This document shows positions 13,086 through 25,654 of a stretch of 64,000 bases of DNA, piece by piece; the stretch's first letter is position 1, and every line of letters starts with the position of its first letter. The stretch is from Seriola aureovittata (Eukaryota > Chordata > Actinopteri > Carangiformes > Carangidae): contig NC_079386.1 in the NCBI RefSeq assembly GCF_021018895.1, positions 12,021,835 through 12,085,834 of the forward strand, given 5' to 3'. The notes under the pieces were generated by a model. It did not search any database. It saw nothing but the letters and a program-made list of their open reading frames with translations, and was not told the origin of the DNA. The translations under genes and the position numbers were made by a program.

Positions 13086-13838
13086 ACCTATCACCTTACC
13101 GGCAGCTGGTATCCTAGGAATAAAAGAATCGTCAGTGAGATGGCCAGCGGAGGCAGGGGATCAAGGAGGATGGTGGGTGGGAGAGTGGTGGCGGCGGGTT
13201 ATGCATGGAGGCTAGCAGATGGAACGGATCTGGTGTCACGTTGAAAATGCTGCCGCCACCCCCCCCCCCCACCCCCACCCCTCCTCTCCACACGTTGCAG
13301 GTGAAAGCACCTAACTGTATGCGTGACCCTCCTCCCCCTTCCTACCCATACTTCTAATCAAGAGAGGGGAGGGAGTCGTTGAGGGAGAACAGAGAGGAAG
13401 AATGGCGGCTATTGAAGTAACCTAAGCTACCGAAGAAAGATTGCCGCCATGCGTGGACATACCACACTAACATACACACAGTGTCTGCAGTGACAGCGCC
13501 CGTTCTGCTCACTGACTCCATGAAGGAGCTGCTGGTGGTGTTGTGTATGTGTGTATGTGTGTTTGTGTGTATGGCGTAGAGGCGAGGGGTCAATGCCACC
13601 GAGATGGCTATTGATTTAAAGTGACATCGGCATGGCAGATAATAGTGACGAGGTCTACGGACGGGGGCGCCGCGCGTCACGTGCCCGCATCATCAAGGAT
13701 CCATAATGCCGGATCAATATGGAGGCATGAAGGCAGGTCAGCGATACGTGTGTTTGTGGCTGATATGAATAGGCTTTTTCCTGCGTCCTTGTGAATTTTC
13801 AGGGAGAACAGAAGAGGGATGCAGTTCTCTACTTCCCT

Positions 13839-13840
<2 letters not shown>

Positions 13841-13872
<32 letters not shown>
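13841..13872. repeat. (CT)n microsatellite
   Basis: CT array of about 32 bases followed by CACACATTC. Confidence 0.92.
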
Positions 13873-13877
<5 letters not shown>

Positions 13878-16800
13878 TTCTCTATCTTCCTCCCTCTGTC
13901 ACCGAGCCACAACAGAACTGCTTGAAAAAGGAACCCCCCCCCCCAAAAAAAAAACCAGAAAAAAACAACCTGACATCAACACTCAAGGACCGAATTGAGG
14001 CTGTCACATAAAAATCCATAACATCCATTTAATTTGAGCTGGTATTACATTGCCACTTTCTCTCTCTTTGATCTAAGAACAATGGCCAGGATTTGCCTCA
14101 GACTTGGCTGTTTCCAAACCTTTCCCGCTCAGCTATACCTCCTTTCTGCTGAGCAGGTTTTCTCCCCTCTCTCCGTAAAGCAAAAGCCAACCGCTAGCAG
14201 CCCGGCACAGCACCCCGCCGCACTAATGATGGCCCTCATCAGGCGGGCTAATTGAACCCCCAGTGTAAATTGAGAGGTAGGGGTCAGTGGAAGGGGGATG
14301 GGGGCTGCAATTCATCTAAAGCTGAAGCAGCTTGAGCTTAAAACAATAATCAGTTCTCTAAAAGTCAAAAAAAAAACCCCAAAAAAACAAAAAACAGCCG
14401 CCTGGCCCACATTTCTATGCTAACAAGAAAATTGGGTGTGTTTTATTTATCTACAGCGCAGACCACATTATTATGAATTTGGGGCATTGGAAGAGTAGTT
14501 GTTTAGAAGGCTACAGTTTCTGTTATTCCCCATGTATTTACTTTGACCACCCCCCCTCCCATATCAACCCTCCCTCCCTCCCTCCCTCCTCCCTCCCTCC
14601 CATCACTGTGCCTCTGGTCTTCTTCTTCAGCCAAAATGAAAAGCAGGTCAGGCATAAATGACAACTCAATAGGCTAAGTTATAATACACCAAAAAAAAAA
14701 AAAAAGTGAGTGGTAGCCGTAGTTGTTAGCATGCAACACAACACCACTATGAGGCAAAATATGCAAATCTGTCTCGGGATATTATTTCAGGTGCTGGAAG
14801 TCTGCACGCGCCGCCTTTGTAGTAATTCTAACTGCTGACATGCACTCCCGAGGGAGTGGGTTTGAAGAGTGTTGGCTGGGTGGGAGGTGGCTGTCCTTTT
14901 TTTTTCCCAAGATGCATCTGATAAGTCTTTGTGGTACATCAGTGGTATTATAATCGTGCTGTAACATCTGACAACACTTGTCACAGCTGTAAAAAAAAAA
15001 GAAAAAAAAAAAAAAAAACCCACATATGTACACCAAATGTCCTCAAGTGTCTCGCTGAAACACCATGGTCCTGCATAACAACGCTGAAGTTGTGTTTTTG
15101 CAGAAGTTATCAAGTTGTTGTCAAGGAGTTTTTTTTTTGTTTTTTTTTTCTCCCCCTAAGCGACGTGTGCCAGGTATCAGCCCATCCAGATGTGATCATC
15201 ACCATTAGTGAGTTTGTTTTTTCAGCACCAACAACTTTTCATTTCTCATCCATCTGTCAAGAATATTACCCACCAAGTCATCCATCACACTCAATCCACT
15301 CCCTAATTCTCGTGTCTCCCGCTCTGCTTATCTCGCTACTTTCGGAGGTGAGGCGTAATACTAACAAGGTAGAGAAAAGACGAATGGCTTGTTGGGCCGT
15401 AAATCCGCAGATAAGGTGAGGAGTATGTTTCACATTACGGTTTTATGCCATGTTAGACCTTGGAGGAACTTTGAGGCGTCTTGCGCACGCACGCACGCAC
15501 ACACACACACACACACACGTGAATGAAGGTCTCTGTCATCCTTCCCTCTCTCCACTAATGAGTTCCATTTCATTCCCACATTCCTTTGCACGACCTTATC
15601 AACCTCAGTCGTGTTGAGTTGCGATGCCACCTCTCTGCTTCCCTCCCTCTCTCTGTACACTGCAGCTGATCTCAGTCAAGCCCTACAATCTAGTTAATAT
15701 TTCATCATGTCGGGAATTTCACATCTGTAGGTCACATTCTGGGCCTCGGCAATTAGAAACTCAAACAGCAACCTAGCTCGCTTCTTTAATTCTCCTTCTT
15801 CTTCTCCTCACCCTTCTGCCCCCCCATCCCCCCCCACCCTTTTTTTTTTTTCAAAGGGAATTAACAAGTTGAAATTAATTTGAGGACCTTGGTGAAGTCC
15901 CTCGTTGCGCAATCGGCGAGAGTTGTCCGAGGGCAGGCGGCGTAGGGGGAGGGAGGAGCGAGAGAAGACGACTGGGGGATGAGAGGAGGAGGAGGAATGG
16001 AGGGTGTTGGTGGTGGTGGTGGTTGAAGAGAGATGGAGACAGAGTCAGAGAGGCAGAGATAGGGGAGAGAGACCACCCGAATCCGCATGAATAAAATAAC
16101 ATTCCGGGTTTTAAAGTGGTGCGCGGCTAAATGAGAAGCGACCGCAGTCATTTGCTGAGCACAGATTCTCTTTGGTCTCGGACAAATCCCTCGTTTAGGA
16201 AAGTAAGGACATGATATCGCCACGGTTGCTGGAGACACAATGAACCGGAAACCATGGATAATTCCGGTGGCATTTACTCCAGTTTCTGTGATTTAGAGAA
16301 TTAAATATTTCATTGTGCAGAGATAAATGCGTATTTGTTCGTTTTTTAATAATGAGAATTTGTGTGCCTTTTCCTTTTTGTTGTGTGTAATTACGTCCGC
16401 GCATTAAGTGTGTGTTGTGAGGGTCTTTAAAAGCATGCTGGATTCTTTTGGGTTTACCCCAGATACAGTATTGGAACTGGATTAACAAAGCCTCACTCAC
16501 TGCGAGATCTTTGATTAACCCCGCCTATGAATCTTTGCTGCATTAGGAGGCTTAACAATAGGGTGCCTGGTCGTGTTCACATCTGCGATAACACTGAAAC
16601 ACGATGGGGTCAGTGGTGAATAAATGTAAAAAGGAGGGGTGGGGTGGGAAGGGGGGGGGGGGTCCTCACCAGTCTGTATTGTAGTGTAATTCAAATGTAG
16701 GACGCGATAAGAGATGTGATCAATGAGCCATTTGCCGCTGTTTCAGCTAGGAAGTCGCCACAGCAGCTGTGGAATGGATTTAAAAAAGATCTGCTTTATC

Positions 16801-17381
16801 TGCTTAAGATACTGAGTAGACTTTAAATAAACACAGAGAATGGCTCATCATGCTTTTATAGACCGCTAAACAATCATCAGCGTTCTTACTTAAGACCAGT
16901 TAAATGCAATCGTCGGCCACTGACATGGGTCAGAGGGATGTCTGCCTTGCTGAGTTGGGACCTGTGATTATTAGCGGTGACCATTCAGAGCCTGACCTGC
17001 GATGCACTCTAATACATGACCCCGTGACCTTTCCTGTCTGCTAGCCTGCTTAGAGCTAATAAGTATTGATCGTTTGTTGGGGAAGGGAGCATGTGGAGAG
17101 ACTGAGAAGGAGATATGGACGGAATTAATGTTAAAATTTGACCACACAAAAAAAAAAAAAAAAAATCGCTCTGGCAACTACAGGTCCCTGCTGAGCTAAT
17201 TTAAGCAGGCAAACAAGAGAGGCAGCCAGCTAACCAAGGCCATCACACAGAGAAATGGCGGGAATCCACGGATTCTTTCTCTGAGTTACAGTCTCAATCA
17301 AACCTTATAATGCAAGCCAGCGAGCACAGTATTCAAATGAGAGGGCAGAGTGTGCACCTTTCTTTCTCCCTTTCTTTATTT

Positions 17382-17386
<5 letters not shown>

Positions 17387-17423
<37 letters not shown>
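17387..17423. repeat. (GT)n microsatellite
   Basis: Uninterrupted GT array of about 37 bases. Confidence 0.93.
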
Positions 17424-17426
<3 letters not shown>

Positions 17427-18794
17427 GTACGGCCGACAACCAGATGAAACTTTGATACGAGCGCGTGTGATCCGGCGCACGCCAGACGAGACACACCCAT
17501 CCCACACGCAGCCCAGATCTGTCCATCAGCCGCGTGTTTAGCCAACCTGCAAAACTGCCCCAATCAACACAGAAGCCGAGGCTTGTCAGTCACACATTAG
17601 CAGCCAAGTCACCACAAGGCAGAGGAGGAGATGAGGCTGAATGCTTATTAGTGGCTGTGAAATCTTCGCCCCAAAGCTCCTCTTGCATTCACAGGCTTCA
17701 GTAAGAAGGCACCATTGCTTTTCTTTAAGAGGATTTTTTTTTTTTTTTTTTTTTTGCAAGAAGTTTTGCTAAAAAAAAGAAAGAAAAAAAATTTAGACAG
17801 GAGTGAAAGCTGGGAAGGACGTGGAAGAGAGGCAGCATTATGTCCAAAATCTAATGGTGTAAGCACACGGATGTCTCCCACTAACTACTGCTACTGTAAG
17901 CATTAGAACAGACGTAGTATTTTCTCAGAGATTAGGAGGCTTCTCTTTTATCCCACACAAGTTTACTCAGTGCACTGGCGGAACCGACTGAGAGCAGCAC
18001 ATTTAAATTTGCAATTAAAGTCAGTAAATGGGAGTTGTTGGGAAAGTTCACCTCCCACAAGGTGGTTAGGCCGCTGTGATGCTGTGGCCAGACAAAGGTC
18101 TCTTCCACTGTTTCTATCTCAGTTTGATGCTTCATTATCCTAAAAAAAATAAATAAATGAGCTTGGACGGCTCTGAAATGAGCTGCTCCACACCCGAGTG
18201 AAGAATCTTTTCTGAAAGAGCCCACATGCACACAAATGTACAAACATTCATACATTTATAAAAAGCAACGCATACCAGCACACACACACACACACATACA
18301 CATACTCCCACACATACAAAAAAAAACAAAACAAGGTGAGCTTGCATGGGCGCGCTCTCAGCCGGCGACGGACGTGGCGTTTAAATGGATGTGACATTAA
18401 AAACAGACAGAATCCCTTCAGATTGCGGCTGGTTCAGAATCACGCTCCCTTCTGTTTCTCTCGCTCTCTGTGTCAACGTTGGGAAAAAAAGAAAAGAAAA
18501 GAAAGACAGACAAAACCAAAAAAAAAAAAAAAAAAAAACCTGACGTCTTCACAGATTTATGATGATTCTGTTTTCATCAGCGACACGCAGCAGCTGTCAG
18601 TCACAGCAGCTCCACCGAATTTCAAAACACGCTCCCACCCACTCGTGGGTCCACTCAATAGTTGTTATGAGTCACAGCTAGAGGCTATTACTGTGGTATT
18701 ATAGGGGGGGGGGACACAAATTAGAATTAAAAAATGCAGCACTGCTGAATCACACACGAGACTCACAACTGTGGCGTGATGTTGACTCTCAAAT

Positions 18795-18795
<1 letters not shown>

Positions 18796-18829
<34 letters not shown>
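18796..18829. repeat. (CA)n microsatellite
   Basis: CA array of about 34 bases. Confidence 0.93.
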
Positions 18830-18831
<2 letters not shown>

Positions 18832-19454
18832 TGGGGTTCTTCCAGCAAACTGGGCAGCGTAATTGAGACAGGAGCACATAACATCTACTTAGATTTTGCC
18901 TCCACAGTCACACGCATATGTGCTTTGGATTGGATTCCGACAGACGCAGAGAAGGCGCATCCCCCTGCTAGCACGTTTTTACTACTTTCTTCCATGCCTC
19001 TCGGTGTGCATCAACCCGAGAATTGACCATCAATCGCACACCGTCCCCGTTCAATCTGCTCATTGTTTGATCTCAGCGAGGCAGAGCCAAAGAATAAACA
19101 ACTCTATCACAGAAGGATTTTGCATACAAGAGAAAGGCAAAGAGATACAAAGCAAACAAATAAATGTGCCAGCCCGTATGAAGAATTCTGGGCTGCGTAA
19201 TTAGGCAACATTCATAATACATGACCGGAGGGAGAGAGGGAGGAGAGGAGAGGAAAGAGAGAGAAGAAAGGTAGAGGCGAACATTTGAGTGTGGAGGCAG
19301 GAGTGGTAATGCTTGATCCGCTGTCATTGATCAGATGTGTGTGTTTGTGTGTGTGTTTGTTTGTGTGAGTGTGTTCATTTCTGGTTGTTTCCATCATGTG
19401 GCTGCGGATGTGTCTCTGCACCTGTGTGACTTAGTGTGTGTCTGTTGTTTTGCC

Positions 19455-19457
<3 letters not shown>

Positions 19458-19495
<38 letters not shown>
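19458..19495. repeat. (GT)n microsatellite
   Basis: GT array of about 38 bases. Shorter GT clusters precede it from 19335. Confidence 0.93.
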
Positions 19496-19496
<1 letters not shown>

Positions 19497-22400
19497 ATAG
19501 TGTGATGGAGGCAGAGGGCCTGTGGCAGGTAGAAAATGGCCCGGGCCTTTTCATTTGACACCGCTGCGCCTTCAAACAAACTACCTAGGGCCCCTGCGCA
19601 CACCCATAATCCATTCAAGGTAGCAAGCAATTTTCATTATTGACTGGTGAGAAACACGGGCAGAGAAAGAGAGACAGGGGGGGGGGTGTAAGCGAGACGC
19701 AATGGAAAATAAAAAAAAAGAATAGCATGGCTGAGTGGGGAGAGATTGAAAGTAGTAAAGAAGGGAGAAGTGGAAGAGATAGCAGGGGTATTGGCAAGGA
19801 AAAAAAGGTTGAGTAAAGGAGAGAAAATAGATTACAAATAAATAAGGGGCTCAAGATAAAAAAAAAAAAAGGACGGAAGATGGGAGGAGAGATCCAAAGA
19901 GATAGATGCGATTGAGAGTGATGCGTCTGGAGAGGGAGGGAGAGAGGGAGGGAGGGAAGGAGGAAGCGGAGACGAAGGTGATGCAGTCGTGGAAGGTGCT
20001 AATGTATGGGGTACAAATATTGGGAAGTTCATGTTTACCAATGCTGGGGGGGGGGGGGCGGTGTATATGCAAGCGACAACCTGTCACGTCGTATATGAGC
20101 ACACATGAAGAGATACCCGCGCGCACACACACACACACTCTTTTACAGCAGAGGGGTGCGGCACATTTTGACGCTATGGTAATCCAGGCCTTGTAAAGAG
20201 GGCCAGGGTTTGTGCGACAGACATGGTCACGACCATGAGCTGATGGATGGCAGAGGCAAGTTATCTACACACACATAGACACACACTCTTCTTACTCTCT
20301 CTCTCTCTTTGCTCTAAAACATATACATGAAAAAAAAAAAATCTTAATACAGATTTAAACTCAGGTGAAACTCCACCACCATTTGTCATTCCTCTGCAGT
20401 TTTTACAGTATCATGCTGTAAAGATCTGTCAGGAATATTGACGGGGCATTTTGGGACAGACTCATTGAAATGCAGCACAGCCAACCACCAAAGACGAAGC
20501 TGAGAGAGACGCAGGCAGATAGATAGAGAAAGGGAGGGTGGGTGGAGATGTGGAGATGTGGAGGGGGTGGGGGGTGGGAGTGTAGTGCCTCGAAAAGAAA
20601 TCCCTCCGCACGTTATGTAAAATCACACAGATTTGTACTCTTTAACCCTCTACCCCACCCACCGATACCAACCTTACCAAGTACTGCTCTCCAGAAAACA
20701 TTTCAAAAATGATGTTTGATGATAAGGAACTTATTGAGCTGTGCATTACTCGCTGCAGGCCTGGTGGGCCGAAACAGCAGTCAACAGGGGAGCGTCCTCT
20801 GCTTTTATACATAGAGGGAAGTTAGAACAAAAAAAAAAAGAAGAAGAAGAAAAAAAAAAGAGAGAGAGAGAGAGACGGGGGTAGAAAATGAGAGAAATGA
20901 TTGATATTCCATCCCCGTCTTGTTTCAGTCAAGTAACAAAATTCCTCTCGCTGTTTCTCTATCTCTCTCTGTGTCTCTCTAACAACCCACGCCAGCAGCC
21001 AGGAAATGAGCCTGTTTTGTTTTGTTAGAAGATTTCTTTCTGGTTTTATTTCATTTTATATATTCTAAATAATAAAAATAAATAAATAAAAAAATGACAG
21101 CTGATTCGTCAACCTCTCCACAGTATTTCCAGCGCTGGTATATGTGCAGCTGTGTGTTGACTCCTGCGAGCTAAAGGTGCAAACCTGTGAGAGCCTCTGA
21201 CTGAGAGATCATAGCGGGGGAACACGTGCCCCATGCCTCGCCGAGAAGGTTAACATCACTCCCTATGGTGCGCGGCTGGTGGGCGTGCGGGGCGCGCATG
21301 TATGTGTGCGCAGGCGTGCACGTGGATGCATTTCTGTGGCATCCATCAAACCTGAACAAATAAGTAATAACCGCGCCGATCGCTGCCAAAATTTCTCCCT
21401 GGTTTCGCATTCGTGGCTGCGCTCCCCGTAGCCTCTTCCTGCTTCCAAATCCCTCATGCTAACATCCCGGTTCCCTTTCGCCTTATCTCCTCCTCTCCTT
21501 AACAGCCTTCCCTCCTTTCTCTACAGTCATCTCTCCCTCACACACACACACACACATTACACTTAAAGGGAGTGTGTCTAAGATTATGAGTCTTTCTCTT
21601 TTCTTTTTTTTTTTTCTTTTTTCCTTTACGACCAGGGCCTGAAGTTGCCTCTGTCAGCACAATAAGGCCCTATAATGGATGGTAATCATTCAGCGAGCGT
21701 GGCGGCTACGGCTAGCTTGAAAAAAAAAAAAAGAAGAAGAAATAAAGTGAGTGAGTGAGAGAATGAGAGAGCGAGAGAGAAGCCTGGTTCCTACGCTGCT
21801 AATCTCAGCTAATGGCTTCTGCAGAGCCAGGAGAGAGCCATACGCACTAATAATGCAGCAGGGGAAGAAACTGAGGGATTGGGCACGTCGTGTGGAAGGG
21901 GGGGGGGTCAACTGAGTGTTCTGAAAGTGTGAGAGGGGGCAGTGAGTGTAAAGAGAGAGGGAGAGAGTGAGAGAGATGGAGGAAGGAGGTGGGGGGAGTA
22001 AAGGAGGAAGGAAAAGGAAAGCAAAGTCAGCTTAAGCACAGGGTTTAATAGCATCATTATTATGGGGAGGCACCTACTATGGGATTTAGAGCCAGACACA
22101 CACACACACACACACACATATGCACAAGTCAGTTTAAAGTCTTGTTCACCCAATGCTACGTATCACAGAGCCATTTATCAGCAAAGGCTAATAATGTTCA
22201 GGTATTTTCTGGCCAACATGAACATTTTTTTCAACAAAATAAGAATTATTTAGGAAATAACTCAACATTTTGGGGGGGGGGCATTAGGGGGGCAATAGAA
22301 ATAGAAATATGACTGAACTTGTCCACTATAAGGAATTGGTTGAAGAAGGCTGTTATGGATTGATGGAAAGTTGTTAGCTTAGTAACAACCTTGGCTTTGC

Positions 22401-23839
22401 TCGTAGTTGGAGTGAAGATGTGGGTTATCTGTGCTGTTTGAAAGGTTTTAGGATCCACAGTGGATTGGATGTGGCTCCATTAATGCTTTCCACCTGAACA
22501 TGGCTGTGACCTTTTGTACTAAGCATAACATCTGATATTTTTTATTTTATAAAAATAATAATAATAATCCAAAGCTAAAACCCTGTGGCAAGAGAAGACA
22601 GTGAATTTTATTTTTTAAACGCTAAGAAAAATGGATTAATCAGAAGAAGAAAAAAATGAAATATTTAAATTCAAGGCTGTAAACAATCATCGTTTGATAA
22701 TGCAGTACATTGGCTAGTGTTGCAATGAGCACCATGCTTTGAGGGATTGGACGTTTGTCTAAAGGGATTAGCTCAGGGGATAAGCAGAATGTTTCCCGTA
22801 TCTCTTTAGCCCAACTGAGCAGACAGACAGCAAAATAGTACTTGTTTGTGCCTGGCTCATTTTACATTTTCCAAATATATATTTATCCTTTTATCCAGTT
22901 TTCATCATCTGCAAGGTTATGCAAGCATGAGCAGAGACGGGGCTATGAGGTCGAACGCATGAAAGGCTGATACCAAATTACTGTTGTCCCGAGCTCATGC
23001 ACATGCACATGCACAAGGACTGAGGCTGGGGATTGGAGGAGAGAGAACCAGCGGGCGTTTTTCTCTCATTACATCGCCAGCAGACACAGATGGCCGTGGC
23101 CATAGCAGGGGTGGGGGGGTGGGGGGGGGGGGATCAAATCCGTTGGACAGCACCCAATGGGTGAGCCATGAGCCTTCCCATGGTCACAGACGACAGTAAC
23201 TTGGGGAAAGAAAGCCTGAGAGAAGCGGCAAGAGCAAAGTGTGGCCGGTTTTCACTTTCTGCGGCGACGGTTGGTGAAAAAAACTTCCAAGTATGCGAGA
23301 ATAAAATTCAATTTGTCTGGAGAAAGAAGGAGTCGTCTTGCGCTGTCAGTGTCGCGTCAAATCAGCAGCGAGCAGCGGGTTTCACTTAGCGCTGATGGGA
23401 ACATTTATCCACATCAACTTGGTCAGTCATCTTAAATAACTCTCGCAGAGGGGATTCACAATAGATGATGCGGTGGGGATTTTAAAGAAGGAACTGGCCT
23501 GAGTTTTAAAAAAAAAAAAGCAAAAAAAAAAAACCCTGCCTTTGAGTCTTTCAGCAGAAATAGGTCAAATTTTTGCATTGAGCACGGGGACAAAACAGCC
23601 GTCTTCTGTAATGTGTGAATAAAAAGGCACACGGAGGAGGAGGAGGAGGAAGAAAGAGTGTGTGTATGGTGGTGGTGGTGGTGACTTGAAACAGTGACAC
23701 ACAGAAGAAATGAAAGTAGGTGAAAAGTATGAGATAAAAGAGATGATAAAAAAGAGAGAGATGTGGGGATACGGAAGAAGAGGAAGCGTAAAGTAGCTTG
23801 CTGAGCTTTTTACAGTGATGTAATTATGTCATACCTATA

Positions 23840-23844
23840 AATGT

Positions 23845-23875
<31 letters not shown>

Positions 23876-23891
23876 AGTGTGAGTGTGTGTG
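23840..23891. repeat. (GT)n microsatellite
   Basis: GT array with GAGT interruptions. Confidence 0.9.
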
Positions 23892-23969
23892 TCCACTTTT
23901 TTGGCTACACTATATATGACAGTGATGGAAAGTTTGAATGGTGGTTGGTTGGTCCACCACTGCTTCAGC

Positions 23970-24115
23970 GTTGTACGTAGCGCTTAAATGCTAGCACGCT
24001 CACAAGGGTCAGGGGGTGTTAGCATTGTTGCTGTGAAAATGGTTAGCATGCTGGTGTTAGCATTTCAGCCTCACAGAGCTGCTAGCATGGCTGTAGACTC
24101 TGAGACTAGTTTCCC
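23970..24115. mobile_element. degraded teleost DNA-transposon/MITE-like repeat (TTAGCATG-rich)
   Basis: The segment carries repeated GCTAGCA/TTAGCATG words and the block CAGAGCTGCTAGCATGGCTG, followed by TAGACTCT. I recognise this wording from a dispersed repeat of percomorph fish genomes, but I cannot name the family from memory. It looks truncated, and no terminal inverted repeats or target-site duplication are visible, so the edges are approximate. Confidence 0.5.
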
Positions 24116-24567
24116 CATGTTGCAGCGCTAACTATCATCCAATGCGTCATGTATAGCTACTTACAGAGGGCAGTAAGGAGATGGAACATGTTAGCACAAT
24201 TACCCAGAAGGCATTTCCCTAAATGCTTCAAACATACCCCCCCCTCCTTTTCTTTCTTCCTTCATCAGTATCGTTCAACCTCACTGTCTCTTCACCTCTA
24301 TTTCTTTCTTCATCAGCCTCCTTCATGATGTCATCCTTGCTTTAAACATCCCTCTCCTCATCTCTGCCTGCCTCTCTTTCTCTTTTTCTTTCTCTTTCTC
24401 CTCCCACTCAAGCCTTTGTGACTCTGTGAAGACTGATGTGAGGCTGTTTAAGAGACGGAAAAAGAACATTCATCAACAAAGAGTTGCCTCGTCACTTCAC
24501 TTGAAGTGTGTGTGACTGCACGCGTAAACAGCTAATACTATCAGAGGCATTTGACATCTGTGTCTGG

Positions 24568-24598
<31 letters not shown>

Positions 24599-25602
24599 GC
24601 AGTGAGACTGGGTATAAACACACCTCCTTGAACCTGCCTCCACCTGCCGTGACTGACTGGAGGCAGTGTGTTGAATGCTCTCTGTTTCTTTCTTGTTGTT
24701 GACATTCAAACAGTGTAGTAGGTTTTGTTGCTAGTGAAGTGCCAGAGGTGGAATCCGTCTGGCATTATAAAGAAAATGTGTTGACAAAAGAATGCATTTC
24801 TCAAATACATGTACAGTTGAGAGCGCGTGCGAACATTCATGTGTATGTGTGTAGGACTAATACCCACAAAGGAGCCATGAATCATGTTTACACCCTCGGC
24901 GTCCGACCTTTCATCCATCATCGCCGTGTGTTGGTGTGCGCGCCTGTTTGTGCGCAGGTTGCTGCTCTCCTAATTTGACCAGAGAATGAGCGAATGTTAT
25001 CATTTTCCTGCCCTTGACCTGTTCCCGCACCAGTAGACAGAAACACCAGATTGAGAAAAGATTGAATGAGGGGAGCGGAGAAAAAAAACTAAATAAACAG
25101 GAGACAGGAAGAAGAAAAAGAAAAAAAGAACAAGGGAAGAGAGGAAGATGCTGCTTCAGGCATCAAAACTACAAGGCAACTGCAGGGGAAGAATATTATA
25201 AATAGTTGAAACTGTTTTATTGTCTACTGAGGCTTTTTCTACCCACAATGGAAAATCTCATTTTCAATAACACAGCATGTTGCAAATATTAGATCTTCTC
25301 CGAGCCCAGGATGTCGCCATACTCATCACAAAGTGTCATCAGAAAAGAGTTATCCTCAGCGGATGGATTAGCTTCAGTCTTCCTCATGCAGACTTTGACC
25401 TTTAGGTTGTAAATTGCAGATGGTTATCAGGAGACAAGCAGAAAATAGAATGACAACCGAGGGGAATTTGATCCTCCCGGCTGAAACTTTAAATCTGTCA
25501 GATAAGTTTGAACCCCCGAAAAGTTTGTTAAAATGTGTCCATTTTCTCTTTTTCCCCCGTCAGTTTTTGACATTATCAGGTGTTCTAATAGGATCCCGGC
25601 TC

Positions 25603-25608
<6 letters not shown>

Positions 25609-25653
<45 letters not shown>
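25609..25653. repeat. (GT)n microsatellite
   Basis: Uninterrupted GT array of about 45 bases. Confidence 0.93.

Positions 25654-25654
<1 letters not shown>

Noticed and set aside
15221..15241. Possible REST/NRSF site (TTCAGCACCA)
   Set aside because: Only the left half matches the consensus. The right half needed for binding is absent.
15861..16238. 125-codon frame on the minus strand with a proline/serine-rich end
   Set aside because: It derives from a purine-rich tract on the opposite strand. No splice sites or family similarity.
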